Origin: Hyaloscypha bicolor E | Taxonomy: Eukaryota; Ascomycota; Leotiomycetes; Helotiales; Hyaloscyphaceae | Assembly (NCBI RefSeq): GCF_002865645.1 | Contig: NW_020194684.1 | Span: forward strand, 2,061,241-2,125,240 | Length of the DNA: 64,000 nucleotides | Direction: 5' to 3' | Shown: positions 1-14,399 of the stretch, one piece after another | Numbering within the stretch: the first letter of the stretch is position 1 | Layout: every line of letters starts with the position of its first letter | Notes under the pieces: model-generated | Seen by the model: only the letters and a program-made list of their open reading frames with translations | What the model was told of the DNA's origin: nothing | Database searches by the model: none | Made by a program: the position numbers and the translations under genes

Positions 1-3000
1 TAGTCTATAATAGAAAAGCTATATTACTTATAGAAATATACTTTTTAATCTAGAAAATACTTAAATAAGATAAAGTCTATAATAGAGAAATATTTCTAAA
101 GATATATATAAAGCAAATATAAATAAAAGATAAAGATATTAAAGAAGCCAGAATAAAGAAGAATAGAAAATACTAAGAGAGAAAGAAATAATTTAATACT
201 ATTTACTAGATTTATTTAAAGCCTATTTCTAAAAAGAATCTAGTTCTTATATATAATATTAAATTAATAGATTAAAATAAGTCAAGAAATATAAAGCTAT
301 TATATTACTAGTTTAGTTTATATAAAGTAAGGTATACGAATTAACTAAAAGAATACTATATACTAGAAGAACTTAATAGTATTATATTCTAAAGAATATA
401 TACCGGGAATTAATTTAAGTAATTTATTAAAAGAAATAGATTCTAGTATTTCTCTAAAAATAAAGTTAATAATAAATATTTCAAGATAGATATAAAATTA
501 GAAAAGGAAGTAGTTATAGAGTACTATAAGTAAAATAGTATCTAGGAAATCGAGAAAGCTACTAGTATTATTATATATATTCTAGAATTACCGGAATTAG
601 AAAAAGTAAAATATATCTCTTTTATAAAGAACTAGGAAAAAGTATCTAATAATAAGAGCTTTTCTTAACCTGAAATAAAGCTTATTATTTTTAATTCTTT
701 ATATATCTTTTATTTTTTTCTTCTAACTATTATTTATAGCCTTTAGAGAATATTATTATTAGATTATTATTCTGGAAATCAAATAAGCTTTACTATTATT
801 TATTTCTTACTATTATCTAATTATTATTACTAGACGGTAATATTAATATAAGATTCTATTACTAGATCTTGGGAATTAAATATAAAGTATCTTTTTTAGT
901 ATAAAAATAAATAGAAAATTAAAAGATTACTTTATAAACTCTTAATTTCAAACTATAGTATTCTTTTAAAAGTTCTTAAAATACGAATAATTATTATATA
1001 TAGAGAAGAAAAGAGAAAAAGGAAAAGAGCCTTTTATATATCTTTTATTAAACTAGAAATCTTTTAGAAGCTTTATTTGCCTTTTTAATTAACTATTTTT
1101 ATAGTTATAGTCTAAAGCTTAATTATAATACTTATAGATCTCGATTTTAATTTGAATTACTATTATAAATTTATTTATAATATTTAAATAAACTTTCTAA
1201 TTAGAGGTTATATATAAACGAAATAGCTAACTAGAAGCCTTATAAGAGAAAAAAGAAACCTTATTAAATCTAATAGTAATTTCCGAAGATATTTAATAAT
1301 ATGGGATTCTGGAAATTTTTTAGATATTAAATAAACTAGATCTGTTTATTTAAAGCCTATTTTATACTAGGAAACCTACTTTCTCTTTAATATAATTATA
1401 GCTATACTTAAAACTAATACCGAGACTTAGTTAGTATATTATATATTTCTATTTTTATATAAAGAGAACTTCTTTTATATAGAACCCATTCTTTAATTAT
1501 AATATTATTTTATTACTAGAAACCGACTATTCTTTTAAAGAACTAGTATAATTAGTTAATTCTTACTATTAATCTATTTCTTATTATTAAATATTATCTA
1601 AATAATTAAAAAGATATCTTTAATCTTATATTCTTAATACTAATTTAAAATACTTGATTTTTCTATATTTTATATTAACTTTAATATTAATAATTCCAAA
1701 CTTAATAGTAGTATTATAAACCCTATTTATACTATCTTATAGTTCTTTTTTTAATAATTTCTAAAGCCTTTAATATTACTTTTATAAATATAAATATTAT
1801 TTTAAAGTTCTAACTAACTAAATAGTTTTATATTATATAAAATTAACTTTAATAAATACTAAATAAATATAATTAGCTTTTAGAAGAAATACGAATTAGT
1901 TTTAGAAGAAGTAATATCTTATTCTAAATTATTTCTCAATTCTATTATTCTGATTTCTTTTCTATTAATCTTTATTTTATACTTTTCTAATATCTTTAGT
2001 ATATTTATATATTTTATCTTTTATATATTTCCTATATTATTTCCTTTCTTTTATACTATTCTTTGAATTAATAGAGATATCTTTAAATAAATAAAAAGTC
2101 GGAATATATTTATATTATAAAATTTATATTATTTTCTTTTATATTTTAATATTTCAGATATTATTACTATATTTATATTTCTATTATATTACTTTCTTAT
2201 TTCTTTATTATTACTATTTAGTTTAATTTATCTTAATTATTTTCTAGATTATATTTTCTTAAATATATATATTTATATTCTTTTCTATAATAAAAGCCTA
2301 ATCTTATATTTTACTTTCTATAATTATTCTTAATTTATAACTATATTACCTTAAATATATCTAATTATTATATCTATTTTCCCTATTATATATATTATTA
2401 TTTTAGTTTTATTTTCTTACTAGAAAAAAAGAAAAACTCAAATATATATAATATCTTTATATAATTCAAATCTATTCTAATTTACTCTTTATTTTAGAAA
2501 GTACTTAAAAGAAATCCTTATAATCTCGAAAACCTTTAATTTTATAACCTATAACTATTATACTAATAATACTTTTATAACTTCTTTAAGAATAATAAAA
2601 TAGTTAAAGAATAGATTTCTTAAGCTAGTAAAGTATAATAACTAGTTCTTGCAAGCTATAGTATTATTAAAAGCCTATAAATTAATAGTATTAAAGTTTA
2701 GAGTATTAAAGAAGCTTGGGCAGTTATAGAAGGCCTACTAATACTAGAAAAGATAGCTATAATTACCGAATTTAATACGAATATCCTAGATAAGCTAAAT
2801 AGTATATATAATAAGCTTTTAAAATAAATGATCTTTATTAGAAACGGAACTAGACTAGAATTAACTAAAGAGAAGCTAAAGAACTACTAAGCTAATAATA
2901 GAGAATTCGAGAATATTATTAAAGGCATTTCTAAAAGTAGATAAAAAAAGCTTAATAAGATTAAAACTATAATAAATAGTCTAGAAACTAAGAGTTAGAA

Positions 3001-5605
3001 TAAAATTATACTATATAATAAAGCTTTTAGCTAATATATTAATAATATTTATAATAACCTTAGTAAATATATTTATAAGAAGTTATATTTCCTTTTTAAA
3101 ATAAAAGCTTTAGTATATAAAGCTATTTAGTTAATTAATAAGGTTATTTTAGAATATATTAAAAATAAAAAATATTAGAATATTAGTATATTTACTAAAT
3201 TAGATATTACTAAGGTATTTAAGTATATTAAAACTATTTCGGAATCTAGAGAATTAGTTTTTAAGCTACTATTAGCTAATAATCTTAAGGCTAGATAATA
3301 TATCTTTAATACTTCCGGAATTCTAATTAAGGGAGTTTATAGTAATAAGCCTTTTTCTACTTTCCGAAATAAGCCTAAAAAATAGGCTTCTATTCTGATT
3401 TTAGCTTTAATTTAATCGAATCTAGCTAATAAGAATAGAGCTAATTTAATATAGCCTAGTAATAAATCTACTAGTAAGACTAGTAAAACTAGTATAACTA
3501 GATAAGAAGAACCTAGTAAGAAAGAAAAATAAGCTAAGCCTAAAACTTTTAATAAATAGCAAAAATCCGAGTATTAATCTAAATATAAGGCTAGTAAAAT
3601 AGAGGAAAATAAAGAAGAGATAAGCGAGAAAGAATTGTCTATTCTAAAGAAAAAGATATTATTTAGAAAAACTTCTATATTTATATTTAGAACCAAGAAA
3701 TAAAAGACTAAAGATATTAAATCCAGAGAAATTAAAATTAACTAGTATATATATAAGATATTAGTTAAATAGAAGTTAATACTTATTTAGTAGAATAAGT
3801 ATATTTTTAAGAAAATATATAATAGTATTTTAGAATCTATTTATAAATAAGAATATTATAGAATTACTAATAAATTCCTTAAAACTTTCTATAACTTATA
3901 TATTTAATAGTTTACTAATATTCTTTCTATTAATATAGGAAATATTTATATTATTAAGAATATTCTAAAGCTAGTTACTAAGATCTATAAAGTTACTAAA
4001 GGCAAGAAGTATATTTCTATTATTTAAATAAATAAGGAAATATAGGATTTCTTTTTTAAAATCTAGGAAATTAAGGAATATAAATATAAGTATTATATTT
4101 CTAATTAATTCTACCTAAATCTATAGCTCTAATTTAATATTATAGTCCCTATTCCTGAGTCTAGTATTATTAATTTGAATATAAATAGTTATATTTATAA
4201 GAAGAATTACCTAAAATAGATTAAGAAACTTAGTATTTAAAAGCTTTTAATATAGGAAATAGAAATATTATAATTCTATTTCTAAAAAAATAATATAATA
4301 AAATATAAAGATCTAGATAATAGCTATTTTATCTTAGCTTCTTAACTCTTAATAATAGATTTATTAATATAATTCGGATTTTATAAAGTATCAAATACCT
4401 TATCTATCTAGTTATTTATTCTTAGCTAGCTAGATATTATATTTCTGGAAATATTAATTATAATTAGTATAAAGGTAATACTAAAGATCTGGCTATTACT
4501 AAAGCTTTAAATAGCGAATTTTACTTTAATAAAGAATATCGGAATATTAGCTATATTTTTCTTATAAATTATAAAAAGGCTATTATCTTTAGTAAGAAGT
4601 TCTTTAAGGATATTAATTACTCCTCTATTTCTAATAATTTTAAGCCGGAAATAATAAAGGAAATAGGCGAGTATTTACTAAAAATAGTAGGAAAAAAAAC
4701 TTCGAATATAATCTATTTAACTAGATAAATAAATGCCTTTAGCTAGGTAATCTATAAGTTTAGAATTATAACCAAGTAATAATTCTCGAATAATATAAAA
4801 GCCAAAGAATAGCTTAATAATAATTTGCTATTTAATAGGCCTTTTATTATAATTCTAATAAATCAAGTTATTATTAAGGATAAAATATCCGAAAATGAAG
4901 TCTCTTATAAGGTTATTAAAATCTCTTATCTAGAGCTTTCTCCTCTTATTAAAGATTAATTTAAAGATACTATAAATAATACGAAATTTAAAGAAGCTAT
5001 CTATTTAGAATATATTAGTATAATTTATAAAATAATTCATTATAATAAGCCTCTTTAATACCTAGTAATAAAGGCGGAAATTAAGTAATAGTTAAAAGCA
5101 AATACTAATTAATATAAAGAACTATATTGGATTTAATATAAGAATATAGCTAAGCAAGTTCGGATTACCTTTAAGTAAGTTTGAGAATATGAAATAAGAC
5201 TATTTAAGGATAATAGATCTTATTTTAGATATATTAAAGAGAAATTAGATTAGCTAATAGAAGAGAATTCTAATTATTTTATTATTTTAGACTCTAAATA
5301 GAATTTTTCTATTAGTTTTAGTACTTAGGGAATAAGTACAAATAAATAAGAAATTAGATATAGTATAATAGGCTATACTCTTTAAAAATCATATTATTTT
5401 AGTGGTTTTAAGGTTTTAGTTATATAATAAAGGCCGTAGTCTTTTATATATAACTTATAGAAATTATATAAGAAAGCTAGTTTTTTTATAGTTCTAGAAA
5501 ATAATTCTTTCTTAGTATTTAATTAATTATTTTACTATTAAATTATGTTTTATATTTTAGTATACTTTATATGGGTTTTTGTCTTATTATAGTTTTCTTC
5601 CTATA
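1..5605 (+). mobile_element. RIP-degraded Ty3/Gypsy element, copy A (3' part)
   Basis: This is the 3' part of a large LTR retrotransposon, cut by the window edge. Reading the plus strand through stops, 1-440 encodes the end of a Gypsy integrase: a segment like LVLIYNIKLID, then a W/FGPY-like stretch, then YILEELNS, as in the usual LEELDGT motif. The rest (440-5605) matches 20,500-24,550 plus 32,388-33,174 in the same order and strand, so it belongs to the same element. Both copies stop being alike at the same point (5605 and 33,174), which I take as the element end. Copy A has kept more G and C than copy B; differences are mostly G/A and C/T, as expected from RIP. Every frame is broken by stops and it cannot be active. 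No TSD can be checked because the 5' end lies outside. Confidence 0.8.
2640..5290 (+). pseudogene. Unrecognised tail ORF of the large Gypsy element (copy A)
   Basis: Downstream of the integrase the element carries long protein-like stretches on the plus strand, interrupted by stops that are explained by C to T or G to A changes. Examples are NILDKLNSIYNKLLK near 2790 and ISYLELSPLIKD near 4930. The composition is rich in K, E, N, L and I, partly because of RIP. It is not recognisable as gag, reverse transcriptase or envelope. The same stretch exists in copy B (22,690-24,550 and 32,388-33,030), so the reading is shared, not accidental. The protein could be an extra ORF of this Gypsy family or a captured gene. 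Function unknown. Confidence 0.4.
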
Positions 5606-8600
5606 ATATATATTCTAATTAAGTTATTTCAAATCTCTTTTTTAGGAAACTATTATAATACTTTTATACTTATATTCTTATATTTATATATATACTATAT
5701 AATATTTCTTCTAGTTTTTAGTAATTAGAGTATACTAATAACTTATAGCTTTATATCTCTAGTCTTTAGTAATTAGACAAATATAATTATAATATTTAGT
5801 TATATTTCTAGTTTTTAGTAATCTTGGAGATATAATTATATAATACCTATAATAGCTAAACTCTGGTTTTAAGTAATTAAAAGAATAGTAGAACCTATTA
5901 TAATAGTTCTTTTTATTTAATTAGTTATTCTTTTTTAGTATTTGTTTTATTTTTATTTTTATTTATTATAATAAGAATATTACTAGTATTTTTAGTAGTA
6001 ATAATTATTATATTAGTATAATATAATATAAGTAATATCTTAAAAATAGTACTTCCTTTATATAATAATTAATTATCTTTTATATTTTATTTAACTTATT
6101 TTTCTTATATAATATTTTATTATAATAATAATATTAAAAATAATTCTTTAACTAATATATTAAATATTAAATAATTATATTAATATTATATATTTCTTAT
6201 TATTATTATAAGCTCAAATAACTAGTTTTAATTTTTTAAGTTTTTTTTCTATATCCTTATTCTTATTTTTATTAATTAACTAAAAAAAAAAAATTTTAAT
6301 ATCTAAAATCTAAAGATAATCTTAAATATATTTTTTTCTAAAAAACTAATAATTTTAATTTAATAGAAATCCTTATATAGTTTATTATTTTATAGAAATA
6401 CTATAATATCCGAAGTTTTATAAAAGTATTTCTTATTATATTTTAATAAAATAATAGAAATAATAAAAGAAATTATATTTATATTACTTTTAGTTTTATT
6501 ATAAGATTTAGAAATAAGATTAGGTTTAAAGCTATTAATAATAACCTTAATATTTCTTATATAAAAGGATTTTATAAAAATTAAATAGAAAATATTATTA
6601 TTATATAATAAAACTAATATATAATTCTTTTTATTAATAGCTACTAGCTTATATAATTTATTCTAATTATTAAATTAACTAGTATTTCCTTTATATTAAA
6701 TAAAAATATTCGAATTTAGAAATAGTTTATAAATATTAGTAATATTAAAAGTATTTATAATTTAATATCTAGCTTAAAGCTTTTAAATTTCTATTATTAC
6801 TTTCTTAAATACTATTAATTACTATAATATAGTAAATAATAAAATATTATATTTAGTTATTTAAAATAAAATACTATAAACTAAAAGAATTAAAATTATA
6901 TTATTAGATTCTATAAAATTATTAATAGCTTTAAAAGCCATTTGAAATATAATATTTTTATTAATTCTATTAATTTCGGCTATAATAATAAAATAGATAT
7001 ATTCGATTAGACTATAGTAATATTTTATTATTCTAATAAAATTATAAGCTTTTATAAAAATAATTTTAATTTTAATTCTTATAGTATTTATAAACTAAAT
7101 AAACTTTTTACTAGTAAACTATTTTCTAATATTTATTATAATCTAATTAAAAGAACCTAAATAATTATTAATCTAGTATTATTTAAATATATTTTAGATA
7201 TATATTATATTAATACTCTAAAACTATTAGCTAGTTTAATATTAAGTGCTTTTATTAATAATATAAAATATAGGCTTACTAGAAATATAGAAATATAGAA
7301 AATATTAATAATAATAGAATAATTAAAGCTAATATTATTTTTTAGATTAAATTTAAATTATTTAAATAATTAATTATATTTCTAATATTATTTCTAATAT
7401 TATTTAAGAGTTTTTATATTAATATTATAGCCTATCTATTCTCGTATATTCCGGAGTTTACTAATAAATAAATAATTAAATTAATAATATAGATATTATA
7501 ATTTAATTTTTATAAGAAAATAGAAGTTATAAATAAAGATTTTAGAAATAAAACCTTATAATATAATAGGAAAAAATATCTGAAATATTATATTATAAAT
7601 ATATAATTTCTAGTAAAAATAATAAAATAGATTTTTAATTTATTTATATTAGCTAAACTAAATAAAAATAAAGTTTTTAAAAATATAATATAGAATTATA
7701 TTTATTTAATTAGTATATTTATTATTATAAATCTAATAAAAAACATAAATCTAGTATTAAACTAGATATTAATTTAATCTTTAATAGTTTTATTAAGTTT
7801 AATACTATTATTAGTTTATTATAGAGCTTGAAATTAGTTAGAATTAATAATTAAATATTTAAATACTCTAATATTAATTATAATTTTATAAAAATAATAA
7901 ATATTATATTATAATATATTATTAATTATAAAAGTCTAGATATTTTCTATTAAGGATTTAATAAGCTTTAAAATATAGTTTTTATTTATTATTTAATAAA
8001 TAAGAAAAAGGAAAATAAGATTATTTATAAAAATATTAGCTATAATTATTAGTAAAATAAAAGTAGTAAAAGTAACTAAAAAGCTTTTAATTAAAGTAAA
8101 ATAGAAATCTAAATAATATTTCTCTTTTTTATTTATTTTTATTAATAAAGCTTTAAAAATATTATTTATTAGTTTATTTTTATTATTTTTATTATTCTTT
8201 TTACTTTTAGCTTTAGTAATATATTATATATAAATATTATTAAAATTATAAATATTTTGAGATTTAAATTAATAAATATTTCTATTTCTAAATTAAGTCT
8301 TTTTAGTTTCTTATTTTTCTAATATATATTTCTATAAATAATATTCGGGTTTTTTATATATATAATATAAGTTCTGAAATTATAGCTAAATTTATATTAA
8401 TAATTTCCGGAAAAATAATATTTTAAAAGATTCTAAAAATAATATTATTAATTAGTAAAAAGGGTTTTTTAGAATTAGTTTATTATTTATTTTTATATAT
8501 AGTAATAAATAATTAGAGCTTATTAATAAGCTAGCCGAGATTTATAAAAGAGTCTAAGATTATATATTTATATATCCGGAAACTTTAATAAAAAATAATA

Positions 8601-9128
8601 ATCTTATTATAAAAAAATTCAATATTTTATATATTAAATATAAAACTATATTATAATTAATATAATTTATTAATTAGTAATTAAATAGTTTCAAATATTA
8701 TTTTTTCCGGGAATTTAGCTATTATAGAAGCTAGTATAATAGTATTCTACTTATTTAAATTTTAATATTCGAATTTAGGGCCTTTAAAAAAGCTATAAAT
8801 ATTAATATAAATCTCTTTATATATATATTAAAAGAACTAGTTATTATAAAAATAGTTTTAAGCTAGTTTCTTTAGTATAATAGAAAAAGCTTATATTAGT
8901 AAATATTAAGGAAAATAATAAATTTATAATTAAAATTATTATTAAAATTATTATATTTTTATTTTTTAATATAAATCTTAGTAATTTCTTTAATAAGTTT
9001 TATAATTAAAAATAAAGAAAATAATTAGGAAATATTCGAATATAATTATAATAATAATAAGGCTAATAGAAATATATTATTTATTTCTAAAGTTTTTATA
9101 TTAATATATAAATCTAATAAAAATATAA
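5606..9128. other. AT-rich RIP-degraded DNA, no gene recognised
   Basis: About 3.5 kb of very AT-rich sequence with stops in all frames. I saw no retrotransposon motif that I could defend on either strand. It is probably the remains of one or more further transposons into which copy A or its neighbours inserted. Confidence 0.5.
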
Positions 9129-9318
<190 letters not shown>

Positions 9319-9429
9319 TAGAAATATTAAAAATAATAGGTTTTAGATATTTATTTTTTTATAAAAATAGTAAAGCCTAATAAGATTAATCTTTTTATAA
9401 AATCTAGTTTAATTATTAATAAATTCTTA

Positions 9430-9670
9430 TTATTAGAATAGTTATACTGCGAATTTCCTGGGTTATATAACCTCGTATTATATGCGTAACTCAACTAGTA
9501 GACTAGATCCCTTTAGGCTTAATAGATTTAGGAATTATATATTAATACTATAATACTATAATTCTTACTTCTAAAGAATAATAACTTTACTAACTAATAT
9601 AACTAGTATTTCTATACCTATATAATAGTATTATATATTACTAGTAAACTAATACTTATTTATATAAATA
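9430..9670 (+). repeat. Solo LTR-like repeat, copy 1
   Basis: This stretch matches 18,050-18,285 for most of its length, for example ctcgtattatatgcgtaact here against ctcgtattatataagtaact there, and the shared actagtaaactaata near the right end. The second copy is a solo LTR (see 18,018-18,288), so this is most likely another solo LTR of the same family. The exact ends are uncertain because the first bases differ. Confidence 0.6.
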
Positions 9671-12600
9671 TATTATATATTTTCCTTAATAATAAAAATA
9701 CTAGTATTTTATTATATATATATTATTAAACTAAAGAATTTTATATAAATATAATATTTTTAGGAATTTAAGCTTATTAAAGTTTCTTTAATAAATAAAG
9801 TTCTTAAAGTTATATTTAAATAGTTTCTAAAAATTATTAATAATTATTTTATAGAAAATATATTAAAATAGTTTAATATTTAAAAACTCGAATATTTCTT
9901 ATATTATAATAATATCTAAATTAATTTTATATTTCTATTTTATTATTATTTTCTTAAAATAATTAAATTAGATAAATTTAATAAAGATATTATTATTATA
10001 TATTTTATAAGCTTATATTTAGTTTAAGATATAGTAATTTATAAAAAGAATAAATTTGTAAAAAGGAAATAATTCATAAAATAAATAAATAAAAGTTATT
10101 ATATTTAAAATAAAAATTTCGTTTATAATAAGAAATTTAGAAAGTAAAATTTAAGAAATAAAATATTAAAATTCCGAAAAAACTTAATAGTTTTAAAGCT
10201 TAATTATATTATTATTAATTTTTGGTTTCTAGTACTTAAATAAATATTAAATAAAGAAATATATATTACCGGAAATAATATATCGGGAATTAAATCCAAT
10301 TTATAAGTTATTTTAGTCTTTTATTATATAGGCTTATTTTTATAATACTTAATAAGGAAAATATTATAATTAATTTATAAAATATATTTAGTTTTCTTTT
10401 AAAATATAGATTTATTATAAAGTATTTTACCTGCTTTTATATAATTATTTTTCTTTAGTATCTAAGATTCTCGAAAGTTCTATAGAGCTTGTTTTTAGCC
10501 TTTAATACTTTTATTTTATTAGTTTTTATTATTTTTTTCTTTTTCTTTATTAAATTTAATATTAAATCTCGGGAATTTAATATATATTAGATATTATAAT
10601 TCTTTTCGAATATTTAGGGTTCTTGAATTTTCTTTCTAAAGCTTATAAAATAATATATAATTATAATAATAGTTTTAATAAGTCTTATTTTAGGCTAATA
10701 CTTTTTTATTTAGAATAGTTCTCTTAAATATTATATTATTATCTTAAAAATATATATATTTTAATTAGATTCTTTTTCTTTTCCTATTTTAAAACTATAA
10801 ATACTATTACTTTATTTATATTAGTTAGCTATATTATTAGTTTATTTAATTTAAGATATATTTAGTTTTCTTTTATTTTTTATATTATTTCTATTATTAT
10901 AATATATTATTTTATTATATTATATTTATATAATAAATATAATTATTAGTTTAGAAATATTTATATAAGCTTATATTTTATAGGTATTTTATTATAAAAT
11001 AATCTTTATAAAAAAAATTATTTTTAATATTATTAAATTATTTCTTATAATAGCCTAAAGTTTTATAAGAAATATATTTTATTTTTTTATTATTTTTTTA
11101 TATATTACTAGTAATTAGAATATTCTTTTACTAAAGTTTATTTTTTCTAATTATTTAGTTTAATAAAGCTTATAGGCCTCTAAAGAAACAAGTATATAGA
11201 GAAATATATATAAAAATAAAAATAGTATATATTTAAATTTACTATTTATATAAATCTTTATTTAGCTATTCTTTTAATATTTTTATAGAAATTCTAGAGC
11301 TATAGTTTATAATTCTAATAGATTTTTAAATAGGTTTTTAATTATAAACCTTATTTTATTATATTATTATATTAATATTTATTGGTTTTTTAATTTATTT
11401 TATATCTAGATATTAGATATTATTTTCTTATATAATTTTTTATATATTTATTTCTTATTTTCCTATTTCGCTTTTATTTAAAATAATTACTAAATAATAA
11501 AATAGAAATATATCTAGTATTTATTTTCTAGTTTTAAATTTAGTTATAAATATAATATTTTTAATTTATAAATTATAAATTATAAATCTTTAAAATATAA
11601 ATCTTTTTCTAAAGTTTCTATATATTTTATAGCTTTTTAAAGCTACTTTATAATATAGACATATATTATATAAAGAAGTTTATAATAGCTTTATTAAAGA
11701 GATTTATTCTTATTAATTTATTTATAATAATTATTTATATAATTTTTATTTATAAAAATTCGAGATATTTTATATTTCTAATTATTATACTAATTATCTA
11801 AGTCTTTATAATATTAATTAAATTAATATATTCTAATTTTTCTTTTTATAAATAAGCGACTAAATATAAATTAAGTATTTTATTATATTATTAGTTATCT
11901 TATATTAGTTTATAGTATTTATTTTATAATTATCTAATAATATTTATTAGTATTACTAAAAATCTTATAATATATTATAATAGAAATATTATAAAAGAAT
12001 TTATAACTAATATATAATATTTTAGCTAATATATAATAATTTTCTTAAATTTTATAATTATTTTCTTCTAAAAGGCTTTTAGTTATTCTTTAATATTTAT
12101 ATTTACTAGAATATCTAAATAAATATATTTAATTTCTTAAATAATAATTTTAGAGATTTAATTAATTTCTATTTCTAGAATATATATTTTATTTTAGATA
12201 ATTTTAGTTCTAGAAATAGTATTATAGCTTTTTAGAATTTTTATTATTTTATTTATTTTCTATTAATTTTAAAGAATTATAATAGTATTATTTATAAATA
12301 ATATAGCTTTTATATTCTTTCTATTTATTATTATTTTACTAATTCTAATTAATTAGATTAATATTTAGATAAGGTTTTTAATAATTATATTAAAAAATAA
12401 ATAACTAATTAGATTTCCTTATTTTATATTATATTTAACTAAAATTCTAGAATTTATATAATTATTTATTATTATATTTACTATTTCTATAATATATAAA
12501 TATTAGAGAATATTTATAAAACATTTAGAAATATTTATTTTAGATAAAATAGCCTTTATATATTAGTAATTTATATTATTATAAGCTTTTTTTAATTAAA

Positions 12601-13180
12601 AAAAAATTAATTATATTCTTTTTATTATTTATTTAATATTTTTTTAATTAAGTATTAAATAATATAAATATTATTATTTATTAGCCTTTTAAATAAGAAA
12701 ATATATTAATAATTTCTAATTACTAGTTTAAATATTCGGGTAAGTCTTTATATTAGAATATTTATAAAAAAGATTATAATTTATATTTATAATAAATAAT
12801 AGTTTATAATTTTTAAAATCTGTTTTATTACTTTTCTTATATAGAAAAATAAGTATTTTATTAGTCTAATTTTTGAGTATTAGTTTTAATATCTGAATCT
12901 TATAATAAAAAGCTATAAGAATTTATATAATTAGTACTAATAGGTTTTTATTATCTTATTTAGGGGCTATAAAGGCCTTATAAAACTTTATAAGTAATCT
13001 ATTTATATTAGATAACTTTTCTAGAACTATTCTATATATAATATTCTTAATCTTATAAATAAGTTCTAAAACTTAAAAACTCTAGATATTTAAATAATTA
13101 TAAAAAAAGTAATTTTTTATAAAGAAAATAGTTTTATAAGATAATTAGATAATTAAATAGCTAATTATTTAATAATTAGT
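9671..13180 (-). mobile_element. Degraded retroelement remnant, possible minus-strand integrase end
   Basis: AT-rich and broken in all frames. On the minus strand about 10,450-10,200 reads KITYKLDLIPDI followed by a stretch ending SLFNIYL, which resembles the integrase C-terminal pattern YxLxLPP...HPVFHVSLL of chromovirus-type Gypsy elements. If so, this could be the 3' half of the minus-strand Gypsy whose 5' half is at 33.2-37.2 kb, split by insertion of copy B. I could not confirm the reverse transcriptase continuation next to the left border, so this is tentative. Confidence 0.35.
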
Positions 13181-13389
13181 AAAAAGTAATATTTTTTCTT
13201 TTTATAGAATTAAATTATAAATAAAAGTAATTAATAGTTATTTTTTTAATATAAAATAATAGCTTTATTTTTAAGAAAACGAATCTTAAATAAATATAGC
13301 TTAATTCTTTTTTTTTATTTAATTTATATATATAAACTAATTAGTATTAGTTTATTAAAAATATATAATATAATATATAAATTAGTAAA

Positions 13390-13477
13390 ATTATTTATAT
13401 TTTATTATTTATATTTTATTATTTATATTTTATTATTTATATTTTATTATTTATATTTTATTATTTATATTTTATAT
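13390..13477 (+). repeat. 14-bp tandem repeat, about 6 units
   Basis: The unit ttatttatatttta is repeated about six times just before the conserved end of the 5' LTR of copy B. Copies A and B have no such expansion at their 3' ends, so it arose after insertion. Confidence 0.9.
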
Positions 13478-14399
13478 AAGTTTTTATCTTATTATAGTTT
13501 TTCTTTTATATATTTTATAATAAGTAATATAGGAAAAATCGAAATTTTATAATTAAAATAATATTCTTATAAAGTTTTAAGAGATTTCTATAAAATAAAT
13601 TATTAGCTTAATAAATTTAGAAAAAAAAAGCTATTGTAATATCTTAAGCCTAAAGCTAAAATATTAAGAATATATAAATATTAATTTCTAATATATCTAG
13701 TAATTTAAATATAAATTAGCTATAAAATATAATTATTAATATAATATATAAAAATAAAATAAAAATAAAAAAATAAAAGAAATAAAATAAAAAATATTAT
13801 ATTAAGATAATATAAATTATATTTTAGTTAAAAATAAATTTTAGTACTTAAAAATAAAATTATATTATTAATTTATATATTATTTTTACTTATAATACAA
13901 AGTAGAATAAAAATAATATTAGTTTTAATAAAAAAGCTTATTTCTAAATCCGGAAAAAATACCTAAAAAAGAAAATATTTTTAATTTTAAATAAAATAAT
14001 AAATAAAAACCGGAAATAAGAATTAAAAAGAAATCGGAAATAAGAAATTATATAAATAATCTAGAAAAGCTTTTAGGGAAAAGAAAAGATATTAAATAAA
14101 AATAAAAAATAAAATTCAAAAAAGTTAGAGAAATTAATAAAATTATATTTATTATTTTTATTTTTAATAATATTATTAAATATATCTAGTTTAGTAAAAT
14201 TAAGAAAAGATATTATAAATATTAAACTAATAAAATAAAATATAAAATACAAATAATAGAAATAAAACTAGAAAAGCTATTATTTTATTATTATTAATAT
14301 TAAAACTCAAATCTAAGCTATATTTATTATTAACTAATTTCTTTTAAATTCCGGGTTCTAAATTAAAAATATATATTTAAATAGAAAATTAGTTTTTTT

